In this document: one piece after another, positions 7,206 to 14,627 of the stretch
Position numbering within the stretch: position 1 is the stretch's first letter
Layout: every line of letters starts with the position of its first letter
Source of the DNA: Aeriscardovia sp.
Lineage (GTDB): Bacteria; Actinomycetota; Actinomycetes; Actinomycetales; Bifidobacteriaceae
Direction of reading: 5' to 3'
Length of the DNA: 25,546 bases
Assembly (NCBI GenBank): GCA_017538865.1
Contig: JAFYIA010000014.1
Coordinates: forward strand, 1 to 25,546
The notes under the pieces: model-generated
Seen by the model: only the letters and a program-made list of their open reading frames with translations
Databases searched by the model: none
What the model was told of the DNA's origin: nothing
Program-made: the position numbers and the translations under genes

Positions 7206-8747
7206 ATGTCCCTTTACGGCAAATACCGCCCTGAAACTTTTTCCGAGGTCATCGGCCAGGACCTCATAACCAGCGCGCTGTCCAATGCAATAGACAATTC
7301 TAGAATTTCGCACGCTTACCTTTTCTCGGGCCCCAGGGGCTGCGGAAAGACGAGCTGCGCCAGGATCCTGGCCCGGTGCCTCAACTGCGCCGAAGGCCCC
7401 ACGTCCCACCCTTGCGGAAAGTGCGAGAGCTGCCGGGAGCTGGGACGGAACGGGTCGGGCTCGATGGACGTCATGGAGATTGACGCGGCCAGCCACAACA
7501 GCGTGGACGACGCGAGGAACTTGAGGGAGCAGGTCCAGTTCTCGCCCGTCCGGGACCGGTACAAGGTCTTCATCCTGGACGAGGCCCATATGATCAGCAC
7601 CCAGGGCTTCAACGCCCTCCTCAAGGTCGTAGAGGAGCCCCCCAAAAACACCATCTTCATCTTCGCCACTACAGCCCCCGAAAAGGTCATCCCCACCATC
7701 CGCTCAAGGACCGTGCACTACTCTTTCAGGCTCGTGGGCCCCGACGTCATGAAGCCCTACCTGGCGCAGATCTGCCAAAAGGAGGGCGTCGAAGTAGACG
7801 GGGAGATTTTGGACATGGTCGTACGCCAGGGAGGCGGGTCCGTGAGGGACTCCCTCTCGGTGCTGGAAGAACTCATCAATGGGCGCGAAGGGGACAAGCT
7901 CGATCCCAAGCGCTGCAGGGAGATTTTGGGCCTCATTCCGTCGGACCTGGTAAGCGAGTACCTCGAGGCAATCCTCTCCGGCCAGAGCGCGAAAGCGTAC
8001 GAGCTGGGAGGAAAGATCGGGACCTTCGAGCCCTCAATGCTTTTGGAGGCAGTGCTGGAAGAGGTGCGAAAGAGGCTGGTGGAGGGCTTTTCAAAGGGGG
8101 AGGACGTTTCCAAGCTCCTCTTCATCTCCGAAGCCGTGCGCGACTACGCCCCACTCTTCAAGCTCCCCCTTTCGGAGAGGCTCTCCTGCGACCTTATGAC
8201 TTCCAAGCTCCTTTCCCCCGCCCCCCGCGCCGCAGAGGGCGCCCGGCCTTCCTCGGGGCCTGCCCCCGCCAAGGCGCAGGGGCGCCCGGCCTTTGAAGCT
8301 TCCCCGGCCCCCGCGCCTTGGCGCGCGCCCCAGGCCAAAACGGACGAGTCCGATCTGCGGGAGAAGTGGAAGAGGGCCGTGGCCTCGCTTCCGGAGGACG
8401 TGAGGAGGCAGGTGGACGAAGAGAGAGTCCCCCGGGTGGACTTCATGCGGTCCGGCGGCTCCGTCGCCGTCCTCCTCACCTTCGCCACCCCCTTAGACCA
8501 GCACGCATTCGCCCTCCGCTTCAATCGCACCGTTCCGGAAAAGGTGAAGGAGGCCGTGCAGAGGGAGTTCGGCCCAGGCTCGTCTATCAGGCCTTCTCCG
8601 AAGACGGCCGACGGAAAGACCGTTACCAAAGTGCGCGACATGTCCATGGAGGAGCTCGCGGAGCTCTCAAAGCAGATGCTGGAAGAAAAGCCTTTGAGCG
8701 TGGAAGAGATAGCCGAAAAAGTCGGCGGGCAAGTGGTGGAGGACTGA
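7206..8747 (+). CDS. dnaX: DNA polymerase III subunit gamma/tau
   Basis: DnaX is the ATPase of the clamp loader that places the beta clamp on DNA at the replication fork. The 513-aa protein begins MSLYGKYRP at 7206. It has Walker A SGPRGCGKTS (about 41-50), a zinc site with C61, C70, C73 and C76, Walker B ILDEAH (about 123-128), and the sensor region FIFATTAPEKV. A Pro/Ala-rich linker (about residues 338-378) separates the C-terminal domain, whose end carries repeated EE/EL segments. The HPCGKCESCRE and MEIDAASHN forms are characteristic of actinobacteria. It is rather short for an actinobacterial DnaX. No slippery A-run suited to making a gamma form by frameshifting was seen at the domain boundary. 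It ends one base before recR. Confidence 0.95.
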   Translation: MSLYGKYRPETFSEVIGQDLITSALSNAIDNSRISHAYLFSGPRGCGKTSCARILARCLNCAEGPTSHPCGKCESCRELGRNGSGSMDVMEIDAASHNSVDDARNLREQVQFSPVRDRYKVFILDEAHMISTQGFNALLKVVEEPPKNTIFIFATTAPEKVIPTIRSRTVHYSFRLVGPDVMKPYLAQICQKEGVEVDGEILDMVVRQGGGSVRDSLSVLEELINGREGDKLDPKRCREILGLIPSDLVSEYLEAILSGQSAKAYELGGKIGTFEPSMLLEAVLEEVRKRLVEGFSKGEDVSKLLFISEAVRDYAPLFKLPLSERLSCDLMTSKLLSPAPRAAEGARPSSGPAPAKAQGRPAFEASPAPAPWRAPQAKTDESDLREKWKRAVASLPEDVRRQVDEERVPRVDFMRSGGSVAVLLTFATPLDQHAFALRFNRTVPEKVKEAVQREFGPGSSIRPSPKTADGKTVTKVRDMSMEELAELSKQMLEEKPLSVEEIAEKVGGQVVED

Positions 8748-8748
8748 C

Positions 8749-9330
8749 TTGGACATCATAGAAGAGGCGATAGAGGCCTTCAGCCAGCTGCCCGGGATCG
8801 GCCCCAAGAGCGCCAAGCGCATAGTCTATTCCCTCCTCTCTTCACCGCAGAAGGGGCAGAGGATAGAGGGGGCGATAGAGAGGCTCTCCAAGGACGTGGC
8901 TTTCTGCAAAATCTGCGGGAACGTGTCAGACGGGGAAATCTGCAAAATCTGCGCGGACCCCGCCAGGGAAAACGAAATCTGCGTCGTGGGCAGGCCTCTG
9001 GACGTGATGAGCTTTGAAAAGACGGGGGTGTACCGCGGGCGCTACCACGTCTTGGGGTGGCTGATAGACCCAATGCGCGGTGTGGGGCCGGAAGACCTCA
9101 GGATCCGCGAGCTCAAAGAGAGGGTCGAAAGGGAGGGGGCCAAAGAAGTCATCCTGGCGCTGGACTCCACCGTGGAAGGGGAGGCCACTTCCTCTTTCCT
9201 GGCGTCTTTCCTAAAGGGATCTGCAAAGATTTCGCGCCTGGCCTCCGGGGTCCCCGTGGGATCCGAGCTCGAATACACAGACGAGCTGACCCTGTCCAGG
9301 GCCCTTACCGACAGGATGCGGGAGGGCTAG
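8749..9330 (+). CDS. recR: Recombination mediator protein RecR
   Basis: RecR works with RecF/RecO to load RecA on gapped DNA. The 193-aa product has the family order. An N-terminal helix-hairpin-helix (about 13-30, LPGIGPKSAKRI) is followed by a four-cysteine zinc finger (C53, C56, C65, C68) and a Toprim domain (about 77-170) with EKTGVYRGRYHVL, GVGPEDLRI and STVEGEAT. The start is TTG at 8749, only one base after the dnaX stop, with GGAGG at 8738-8742; no other start fits the conserved N-terminus. The order dnaX-recR without an intervening ybaB is notable, since many bacteria have dnaX-ybaB-recR. Its last four bases overlap the 3' end of the convergent ABC transporter gene. Confidence 0.96.
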   Translation: MDIIEEAIEAFSQLPGIGPKSAKRIVYSLLSSPQKGQRIEGAIERLSKDVAFCKICGNVSDGEICKICADPARENEICVVGRPLDVMSFEKTGVYRGRYHVLGWLIDPMRGVGPEDLRIRELKERVEREGAKEVILALDSTVEGEATSSFLASFLKGSAKISRLASGVPVGSELEYTDELTLSRALTDRMREG

Positions 9331-11255
9331 GCCGCCTCGGAATCCGCGAACTGCGATCGGTAGAGCTTGGCGTATTCGCCGTTCTTCTTCAAAAGCTCTT
9401 CGTGGTTGCCCTTTTCCACTATGTTCCCGTGGTTCACGACGAGGATGATGTCGGCATCCCTGATGGTGGAGAGCCTGTGGGCGATTACAAAGCTCGTCCT
9501 GTTCCGGCTCAGGCTGTTCATGGCCTGCTGGACCAGCATTTCGGTGCGGGTGTCTACAGAGCTTGTGGCCTCGTCCAGGATGAGGATGTCGGGCTGGGAG
9601 ATGTAGGCGCGGCAGATTGTTAGAAGCTGCCTCTCCCCTTGGGAGAGCTGGGAGGCGTCGGAATCCAGCACGGTGTCGTACCCGTTCTTGAGGCCCCGCA
9701 CAAAGTCGTCCACATGCGTCTTTCGGCAGGCGTCCATGAACTCCTCTTCGCTTATCTCCTCCCCGGGCTTCAGGCCGTAGAGGAGGTTCTCCTTTATGGT
9801 CCCCTTGAAGAGCCAGGTGTCCTGGAGGACCATGCCAAAGTGTGATCTGAGATCCTGCCTCGTCACGCACTTGGTGTTTATCCCGGAGACCTTTATCTCG
9901 CCCTTCTGTATCTCGTAGAAGCGCATGAGGAGGTTCACTATCGTGGTCTTTCCCGCGCCCGTGGGGCCCACGATGGCGATCATCTGCCCCGGGGAGGCGG
10001 AGAAGTTCAGGTCCTCTATCAGGGGGTCTTCAGGGAGGTAGGAGAACCACACCCCCTCGAAGGAGACCCTGCCTTCGAAGGGCTCCCCGTCCTTTTCAAA
10101 GCTCTCGGTGGGCTTGTCCGGCTCTTCGTTTTCCGCATCCAAAAAGTCGAAGAACCTCTTGCAGGAGGCGAGAGCGGACTGGACATTTGTAGACATCGAC
10201 GCCAGCTGCACGACGGGGCGCTGGATCTGGCGGGAGTACTGGGCGAAGGCCTGCAGATCCCCCAGGGTCATGTCGCCCTTTATTACCGCGATCCCTCCAA
10301 TTATCACGATCGCCACGAATATCAGGTTCCCCAAAAACCCGTCCACGGGGTTCACGGCTCCCGACAGCGCCTGAGCTTTGTACGTCACTTTGTAGAAGTG
10401 GTGGTTCTTCTTGTCGAAGGCGCCCTCCACTTCCTTTTGCTGGTTGTAGGCCTTTATGACCTCGTTTCCGGAATACACCTCCTCCACCTGGGACTGGATG
10501 TCTCCGGTAGCCTGCCACTGCGCCACGAAGGAGGGCTTGGACTTGTTTATAAAGATTTTGGTGATGAACACCACTATGCACAGGGCCCCTATGGTGGCGA
10601 GGGTGAAGATCCAGGAGATCGTGAACATCATGATCACGACCCCAAAAATCATGAAGGTGGAAAAGAGGAGCTGGGAAAGGATCTGCTGGAGGGAAGTGGT
10701 GATATTGTCCACGTCGTTCGTGGTCGTAGACATTATCTCCCCCCTTGGGACCGAATCGAAGTAGCGCAGCGGGAGGTGGTTTATCTTCTCCTCTATCTGC
10801 CGCCTCATCTCGAAGACCGACTTTGCTATGACTTTTGCCAGGAGCCAGTTTTCAAATACCCTGAGCCCCACGGCTGCAAGGTAGATGACCCCCACCCAGA
10901 CCAAAAGGATCGCAAAGTACCTCCAGTCCATCCCCACTTTCAGGTTTATGCTCATGGCCCGGACCATGCTTGCGAATTTGCCCATGCCGTGGGCGTCCAT
11001 GAGGCGGATTATGACGGACTTGGGCGTGCCCGGCTTGAACCCGGCCTTCATGAGCTTTTGGCTCATGAGCCCGGAAAAGAGGACGTTGGTTGCGGTTCCG
11101 AGCAGCCTGGGCCCCAGGACCGTCAAAAACACGCCTACAAGGCCGGAGAGGAGGGTCAAAATCAGCGCAAGCTTGTACTTGAACAGGTAGGAGCAGAGCC
11201 TTTTTATGAGGGTCCTCTCCTCCTTTCCCGTAATCAACCTTTTGTATCCGGCCAT
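9327..11255 (-). CDS. ABC exporter half-transporter, catalytic-site (TM288-like) subunit
   Basis: This fused membrane and ATPase protein (642 aa) probably forms the second half of a heterodimeric type IV exporter with the upstream gene. It has six membrane helices. An enlarged outer loop of about 50 residues separates TM1 and TM2 (about 60-112). The nucleotide domain has Walker A GPTGAGKTT (430-438), an altered signature LSQGE (537-541) in place of LSGGQ, Walker B ILILDE with catalytic E562, and switch histidine H593. Canonical Walker B and H-loop paired with a deviant signature are hallmarks of the TM288-type subunit. The ATG follows the partner's stop after one base, so the genes are co-translated. 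The substrate (drug, lipid or peptide) cannot be told. The 3' end overlaps recR by four bases. Confidence 0.92.
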   Translation of the reverse strand: MAGYKRLITGKEERTLIKRLCSYLFKYKLALILTLLSGLVGVFLTVLGPRLLGTATNVLFSGLMSQKLMKAGFKPGTPKSVIIRLMDAHGMGKFASMVRAMSINLKVGMDWRYFAILLVWVGVIYLAAVGLRVFENWLLAKVIAKSVFEMRRQIEEKINHLPLRYFDSVPRGEIMSTTTNDVDNITTSLQQILSQLLFSTFMIFGVVIMMFTISWIFTLATIGALCIVVFITKIFINKSKPSFVAQWQATGDIQSQVEEVYSGNEVIKAYNQQKEVEGAFDKKNHHFYKVTYKAQALSGAVNPVDGFLGNLIFVAIVIIGGIAVIKGDMTLGDLQAFAQYSRQIQRPVVQLASMSTNVQSALASCKRFFDFLDAENEEPDKPTESFEKDGEPFEGRVSFEGVWFSYLPEDPLIEDLNFSASPGQMIAIVGPTGAGKTTIVNLLMRFYEIQKGEIKVSGINTKCVTRQDLRSHFGMVLQDTWLFKGTIKENLLYGLKPGEEISEEEFMDACRKTHVDDFVRGLKNGYDTVLDSDASQLSQGERQLLTICRAYISQPDILILDEATSSVDTRTEMLVQQAMNSLSRNRTSFVIAHRLSTIRDADIILVVNHGNIVEKGNHEELLKKNGEYAKLYRSQFADSEAA

Positions 11256-11256
11256 C

Positions 11257-12990
11257 TCACTCCTGAATCGTCCCGGTCTGCGAGGCCACTATCTGCTCGT
11301 AGGTCTGACAGCCTTCCATGAGCTCTTCATGGGTCCCCTCCCCCACGATCCTTCCGCGCTCCAATACGATTATCTTTTTGGCGCTCATTATGGAGCTGGC
11401 CCTCTGGGCCACGAGGAGCATGGAGGAATCCCGGGTCACCGGCTCCAGGGCCTCCCTGAGCTTTTTGTCCGTGGCCATGTCGAGGGCTGAAAAGGCGTCG
11501 TCAAAGGTATAGACGGGTGCGCCTTTGAGAATGGCCCTGGCTATGCACAGCCTCTGCTTCTGCCCTCCGGAAAAGTTCGTCCCGCCTTCAGACACCTTGT
11601 AGTCGAGGCCCTCTCCGAAGCCCTCCACAAAGTCCTTGGCCTGGGCTATCTCGAGCGCGGCCCAGATCTCTTCGTCCGTGGCGTCCTCTTTGCCGAAGCG
11701 CATGTTGCTCCGGATGGTGCCCGTAAAGAGCTTGGCCGTCTGGAAGACCGGGGCAAAGAACCTTGAAAGATAGGCGGGGTCGAACTCTTTGAGGCTGTGG
11801 CCGTCCAAAAGGACCTCCCCCTCGTCCGGATCGTAGATCCTCTGCGCCAAGGACAAAATCGTGCTCTTCCCGCTCCCCGTGGCGCCTATGAAGGCCGTGG
11901 TCTCCCCCACTTTTGCCTTAAAGCTTATGTGTTCCACCGCCTCGTGCTTGTCGGAGGAGGGGTAGGAGAAGGAGACGTCCCGGAACTCTATCTCCCCTTT
12001 CACGGTCTCGGGCCTGTAGGGGTCTTTCGGGAATGAGAGGCTGTTTTTGTCGTCTATAACCTGCAGGAGCCTCCCGCTGGACACCGCCGCCCTCGGGAGC
12101 CTTACCGACATCATCGCCGCCATCATAAATCCCATCAGCACGATCATGAGGTACTGGATGAAGGCCTGCAGGGCCCCTATGGGCATGTTTCCGGCCTCAA
12201 TCAGCTTTCCTCCGAACCACATTATCGCCACGTCCGCGATGCTGGTGATGAACCAGAGGATGGGGCCCATGGAGCCCATCCAAAAGCCTATGGGGACCAA
12301 AAGGTCGTAGGTGTCCTTGTTGACCTTCCCGAACCTCCCGCTTTCGGTGCCTTCCCTCGTGAAGGCCCTTATGACGCGCACGCCCGTGATCTGTTCGCGT
12401 ATGACGGAGTTTAAGGAGTCGAAGATCTTTTGCAGCTTCCTGAACAGCGGGCCCATCTTCTTAAAGATCAGGGTGACGACCACCATGATCACGGGGAGCA
12501 CCAGCGCCAGGGACCATGTCAAGGGGCCGTTTTGCTGGACGGCCATGACGAGTCCCCCTATGAACATCACGGGGGCCTGGAGCACGAACAGGAAGGCTTG
12601 GAAGGTGGCGCTCTGGACCTGCTGCACGTCGTTGGTGGACCTTGTGATCAGGGAATCTACCGAATACTTGTCGGTTTCCTTCTTGCTCAAGGCCTCCACC
12701 GAGTAGAAAAAGTCCTTCCTGGCCAAAAACCCTATCCTGGTGCTCAGGAAGGACGAGATCATGACGGCTGCCACGTTGCAGGCCCCCTGCACGAGGGCGA
12801 TGATTATCATGATCCAGCCTATGCGGTAGATGGCGTGCTCGTCTCCGGCGGCTACGCCCTTGTCTATGATTTCCGCCTGCAGATTTGGAAGGTAGAGGTT
12901 TAAGCAGGCCTGCGCGATTTGAAAGACGAGGAGGCCCAGGAGCGCCAACTTGTAAGGCCTAAGGTAGCGCCTCAAAAGTTTGACGAGCAT
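11257..12990 (-). CDS. ABC exporter half-transporter, degenerate-site (TM287-like) subunit
   Basis: The 577-aa product has six membrane helices in its first 300 residues and an ATPase domain. That domain has Walker A GATGSGKST (369-377), a canonical signature FSGGQ (473-477), Walker B VYTFDD with D498 in place of the catalytic glutamate, and Q529 in place of the switch histidine (VAQRASS). These two changes, together with the partner's LSQGE signature, all fall on one ATP site of the predicted heterodimer. That site should bind but not efficiently hydrolyse ATP, as known for TM287/288-type exporters. It starts five bases after the small membrane protein and has no ribosome binding site, only an A-run, so translation probably depends on coupling. 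It is followed after one base by its partner. Confidence 0.93.
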   Translation of the reverse strand: MLVKLLRRYLRPYKLALLGLLVFQIAQACLNLYLPNLQAEIIDKGVAAGDEHAIYRIGWIMIIIALVQGACNVAAVMISSFLSTRIGFLARKDFFYSVEALSKKETDKYSVDSLITRSTNDVQQVQSATFQAFLFVLQAPVMFIGGLVMAVQQNGPLTWSLALVLPVIMVVVTLIFKKMGPLFRKLQKIFDSLNSVIREQITGVRVIRAFTREGTESGRFGKVNKDTYDLLVPIGFWMGSMGPILWFITSIADVAIMWFGGKLIEAGNMPIGALQAFIQYLMIVLMGFMMAAMMSVRLPRAAVSSGRLLQVIDDKNSLSFPKDPYRPETVKGEIEFRDVSFSYPSSDKHEAVEHISFKAKVGETTAFIGATGSGKSTILSLAQRIYDPDEGEVLLDGHSLKEFDPAYLSRFFAPVFQTAKLFTGTIRSNMRFGKEDATDEEIWAALEIAQAKDFVEGFGEGLDYKVSEGGTNFSGGQKQRLCIARAILKGAPVYTFDDAFSALDMATDKKLREALEPVTRDSSMLLVAQRASSIMSAKKIIVLERGRIVGEGTHEELMEGCQTYEQIVASQTGTIQE

Positions 12991-12995
12991 TTTTT

Positions 12996-13316
12996 TTACA
13001 CAGCCGTTCCGTTCTCATCCAGATACGGGTTCACGTCCTTGGGGCTCTGAAGGATGAAAAGCATAAGGACGGTGGCTATGAAGACCGCGCTCACCGAAAT
13101 GGTGGCCCACATGGCCAGGTCCGGGAGCCAGATTATTACGAAGAACACTATCCCGGACAGGGCCATGACGACCCAGTTTACGATTTTTGCAATCCCCCAC
13201 CCGCTGTGGTACCTCTTGCCCATAGGGTCGGGCCTCTCGCCCTGCTCGGCCAGATCGGGCCTCCATCCGGCTTGGGGCGGCTTTGGGGATTCTTTCTTCT
13301 CTTTGACCATTTTCAT
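12996..13316 (-). CDS. Small two-helix membrane protein of unknown function
   Basis: The 106-aa product has a charged, proline-rich N-terminus (about 1-40, KEKKESPKPPQ) and two hydrophobic helices (about 43-65, with VMALSGIVFFVIIW; and about 70-92, with SAVFIATVLMLFIL), then a short polar tail. No known domain is recognised. The start at 13316 (MKMVKEKK) is chosen because a perfect TATAAT lies at 13341-13346, which would start transcription just before it. ATG 13310 is also possible. An upstream TTG at 13349 overlaps the promoter region and is disfavoured. It sits five bases before the ABC exporter pair on the same strand and may be an accessory protein of the exporter, but that is inferred from position only. 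Confidence 0.65.
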   Translation of the reverse strand: MKMVKEKKESPKPPQAGWRPDLAEQGERPDPMGKRYHSGWGIAKIVNWVVMALSGIVFFVIIWLPDLAMWATISVSAVFIATVLMLFILQSPKDVNPYLDENGTAV

Positions 13317-13340
13317 TCCGTACCGGCGACTGGCGCCAAA

Positions 13341-13346
13341 ATTATA
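13341..13346 (-). promoter_or_regulatory. Candidate -10 element of the small membrane protein-ABC operon
   Basis: TATAAT on the minus strand matches the -10 consensus perfectly and lies 25 bases before the preferred start codon. A second TATAAT occurs at 13372-13377. Neither has a good -35 at 16-18 bases, so which one is used is uncertain. Confidence 0.4.
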
Positions 13347-13390
13347 CAAATCCCTTTAGTTTATCTGACTAATTATATCCTACGGCGCCT

Positions 13391-13409
13391 GGGCGCTTTC
13401 GGGGCGCCC
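13391..13409 (-). terminator. Hairpin directly after the hemW stop
   Basis: GGGCGC at 13391-13396 and GCGCCC at 13404-13409 form a perfect six-base stem with a seven-base loop, beginning at the base next to the hemW stop codon. No T run follows on the minus strand, so this is at best a weak or Rho-assisted terminator, or a 3'-end stabiliser. Confidence 0.35.
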
Positions 13410-14627
13410 TCAGTCCAGGAAGCGATCCATGAGGGACCTGGCCAAAAAGTCATTTAAAAGCCGCCCCCGGAGGGTGGGAACGATGGAGCCCCCCCTGACG
13501 CTGGCGAGGCCCGCAAGGGGGGGAAGCGATGCCCCGGCCCCCTTTCCCACGGCTTCCTCCAGCTTTTTCAGGCTGAGCCCTTCCCGAAGGCGGATCCCCA
13601 AAAAGATTGCTTCCTCGGCCTCTTCCTTCTCTCCCAGGATCTCTCCTTCCCATGGGAGCGCTCCCGAAAGCACGCTCCCGCTCCAGCGTCCGGGCCTGGA
13701 AAAGTCCCAGAAGCGGAGGTTGGAAAAGTGGGAATGGGCCCCGGGCCCCAGACCTATCCAGTCGTCCCCGCGCCAGTAGCCGAGGTTGTGGAGGCACTCC
13801 TTTCCCGGCTTCGCCCAATTCGAAACTTCGTACCACGCGTATCCCCGCCTGGAGAGGATGGAATCTGCGATCTCGTAGTCCTTGGCCTGGGCCGAGTCGC
13901 TCTCCTCCCTTATCTCCCCTTTTGCCAGCATCCTCCCCATCTTCGTGCGTGGGTAGATGCTCAGGGCGTAGCAGGAGACGTGGTCGAGCCCCAGGGAGGC
14001 GGTCTTTCTGACGCTCCTCTCCCACTCCCGCCTCTTTTCGGAAGGGGCCGCGTAGATGAGGTCGGCGCTGCACTCCAGCCCCGCCTTTCTCGCCCCCCTC
14101 ACGGCCCTCCACGCCGCCGCCGGGGAATGGGTCCTGTCCAAAATCTTCAAAATCCTGGGCTCCCAGGACTGGACCCCGAAAGAGATGCGGGTAAAGCCCG
14201 CGCGCTTTAAAGAAGAGAGGGTGGGGGGGCTCACGGTGTCGGGGTTGGCTTCCAGGCTGACCTCGGCCCCGCCTTCCACGCCCCAAGTGCGCGCCACGGC
14301 TTCGAGGATGGAGGAGAGCTGGGAAGGCCTGAGGACTGTAGGGGTCCCGCCCCCGAAAAATACGCTCGAGGCCGCCTTCGCGGGAACCCCGTGCTCCTCC
14401 TGCCACCTTTTGACGGCCCCCATCTCTTTTTCCAGAAGGGAGGGGTAGGACTCCCGATTGAGGCCCGGTGCGAGGGAGGAGGAGGTGAAGGTGTTGAAGT
14501 TGCAGTACCCGCACCGGCGCAGGCAGAAGGGGATGTGGACGTAGACCCTAAAAGGCCTGTCGGAGGGCAGGTACGCCTCTCCGAGCGCATCGGGATCCAA
14601 GGGCGGGCGGGTGTTAGAAAAGCTCAC
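13410..14627 (-). CDS. hemW: Radical SAM heme chaperone HemW (coproporphyrinogen oxidase-like)
   Basis: HemW family proteins are radical SAM proteins that bind heme and pass it to respiratory enzymes. They were once annotated as oxygen-independent coproporphyrinogen III oxidase (HemN). The 405-aa product has the cluster motif CLRRCGYC (C35, C39, C42) after RVYVHIPF, then FFGGGTPT, SLEANPDT and RISFGVQSWEP, all typical of the family. The C-terminal HemW domain follows. The start is GTG at 14627, whose GTGA overlaps the lepA stop by four bases. The open frame continues much further upstream, but that part is antisense-frame sequence of lepA. It is cytosolic or membrane-associated. lepA-hemW-hrcA-dnaJ is a common actinobacterial cluster; here hrcA-dnaJ lie about 10 kb away. 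Confidence 0.92.
   Translation of the reverse strand: MSFSNTRPPLDPDALGEAYLPSDRPFRVYVHIPFCLRRCGYCNFNTFTSSSLAPGLNRESYPSLLEKEMGAVKRWQEEHGVPAKAASSVFFGGGTPTVLRPSQLSSILEAVARTWGVEGGAEVSLEANPDTVSPPTLSSLKRAGFTRISFGVQSWEPRILKILDRTHSPAAAWRAVRGARKAGLECSADLIYAAPSEKRREWERSVRKTASLGLDHVSCYALSIYPRTKMGRMLAKGEIREESDSAQAKDYEIADSILSRRGYAWYEVSNWAKPGKECLHNLGYWRGDDWIGLGPGAHSHFSNLRFWDFSRPGRWSGSVLSGALPWEGEILGEKEEAEEAIFLGIRLREGLSLKKLEEAVGKGAGASLPPLAGLASVRGGSIVPTLRGRLLNDFLARSLMDRFLD

Noticed and set aside
7206..8747. Programmed frameshift in dnaX making a gamma form
   Set aside because: No A-AAA-AAG type slippery site lies at the domain boundary. The only A-run (near 7646) is inside the ATPase domain and would give a useless product.
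10398..11321. Open frame of 307 codons on the plus strand opposite the ABC exporter gene
   Set aside because: It is His/Gly/Glu-rich shadow coding opposite a clear ABC protein.
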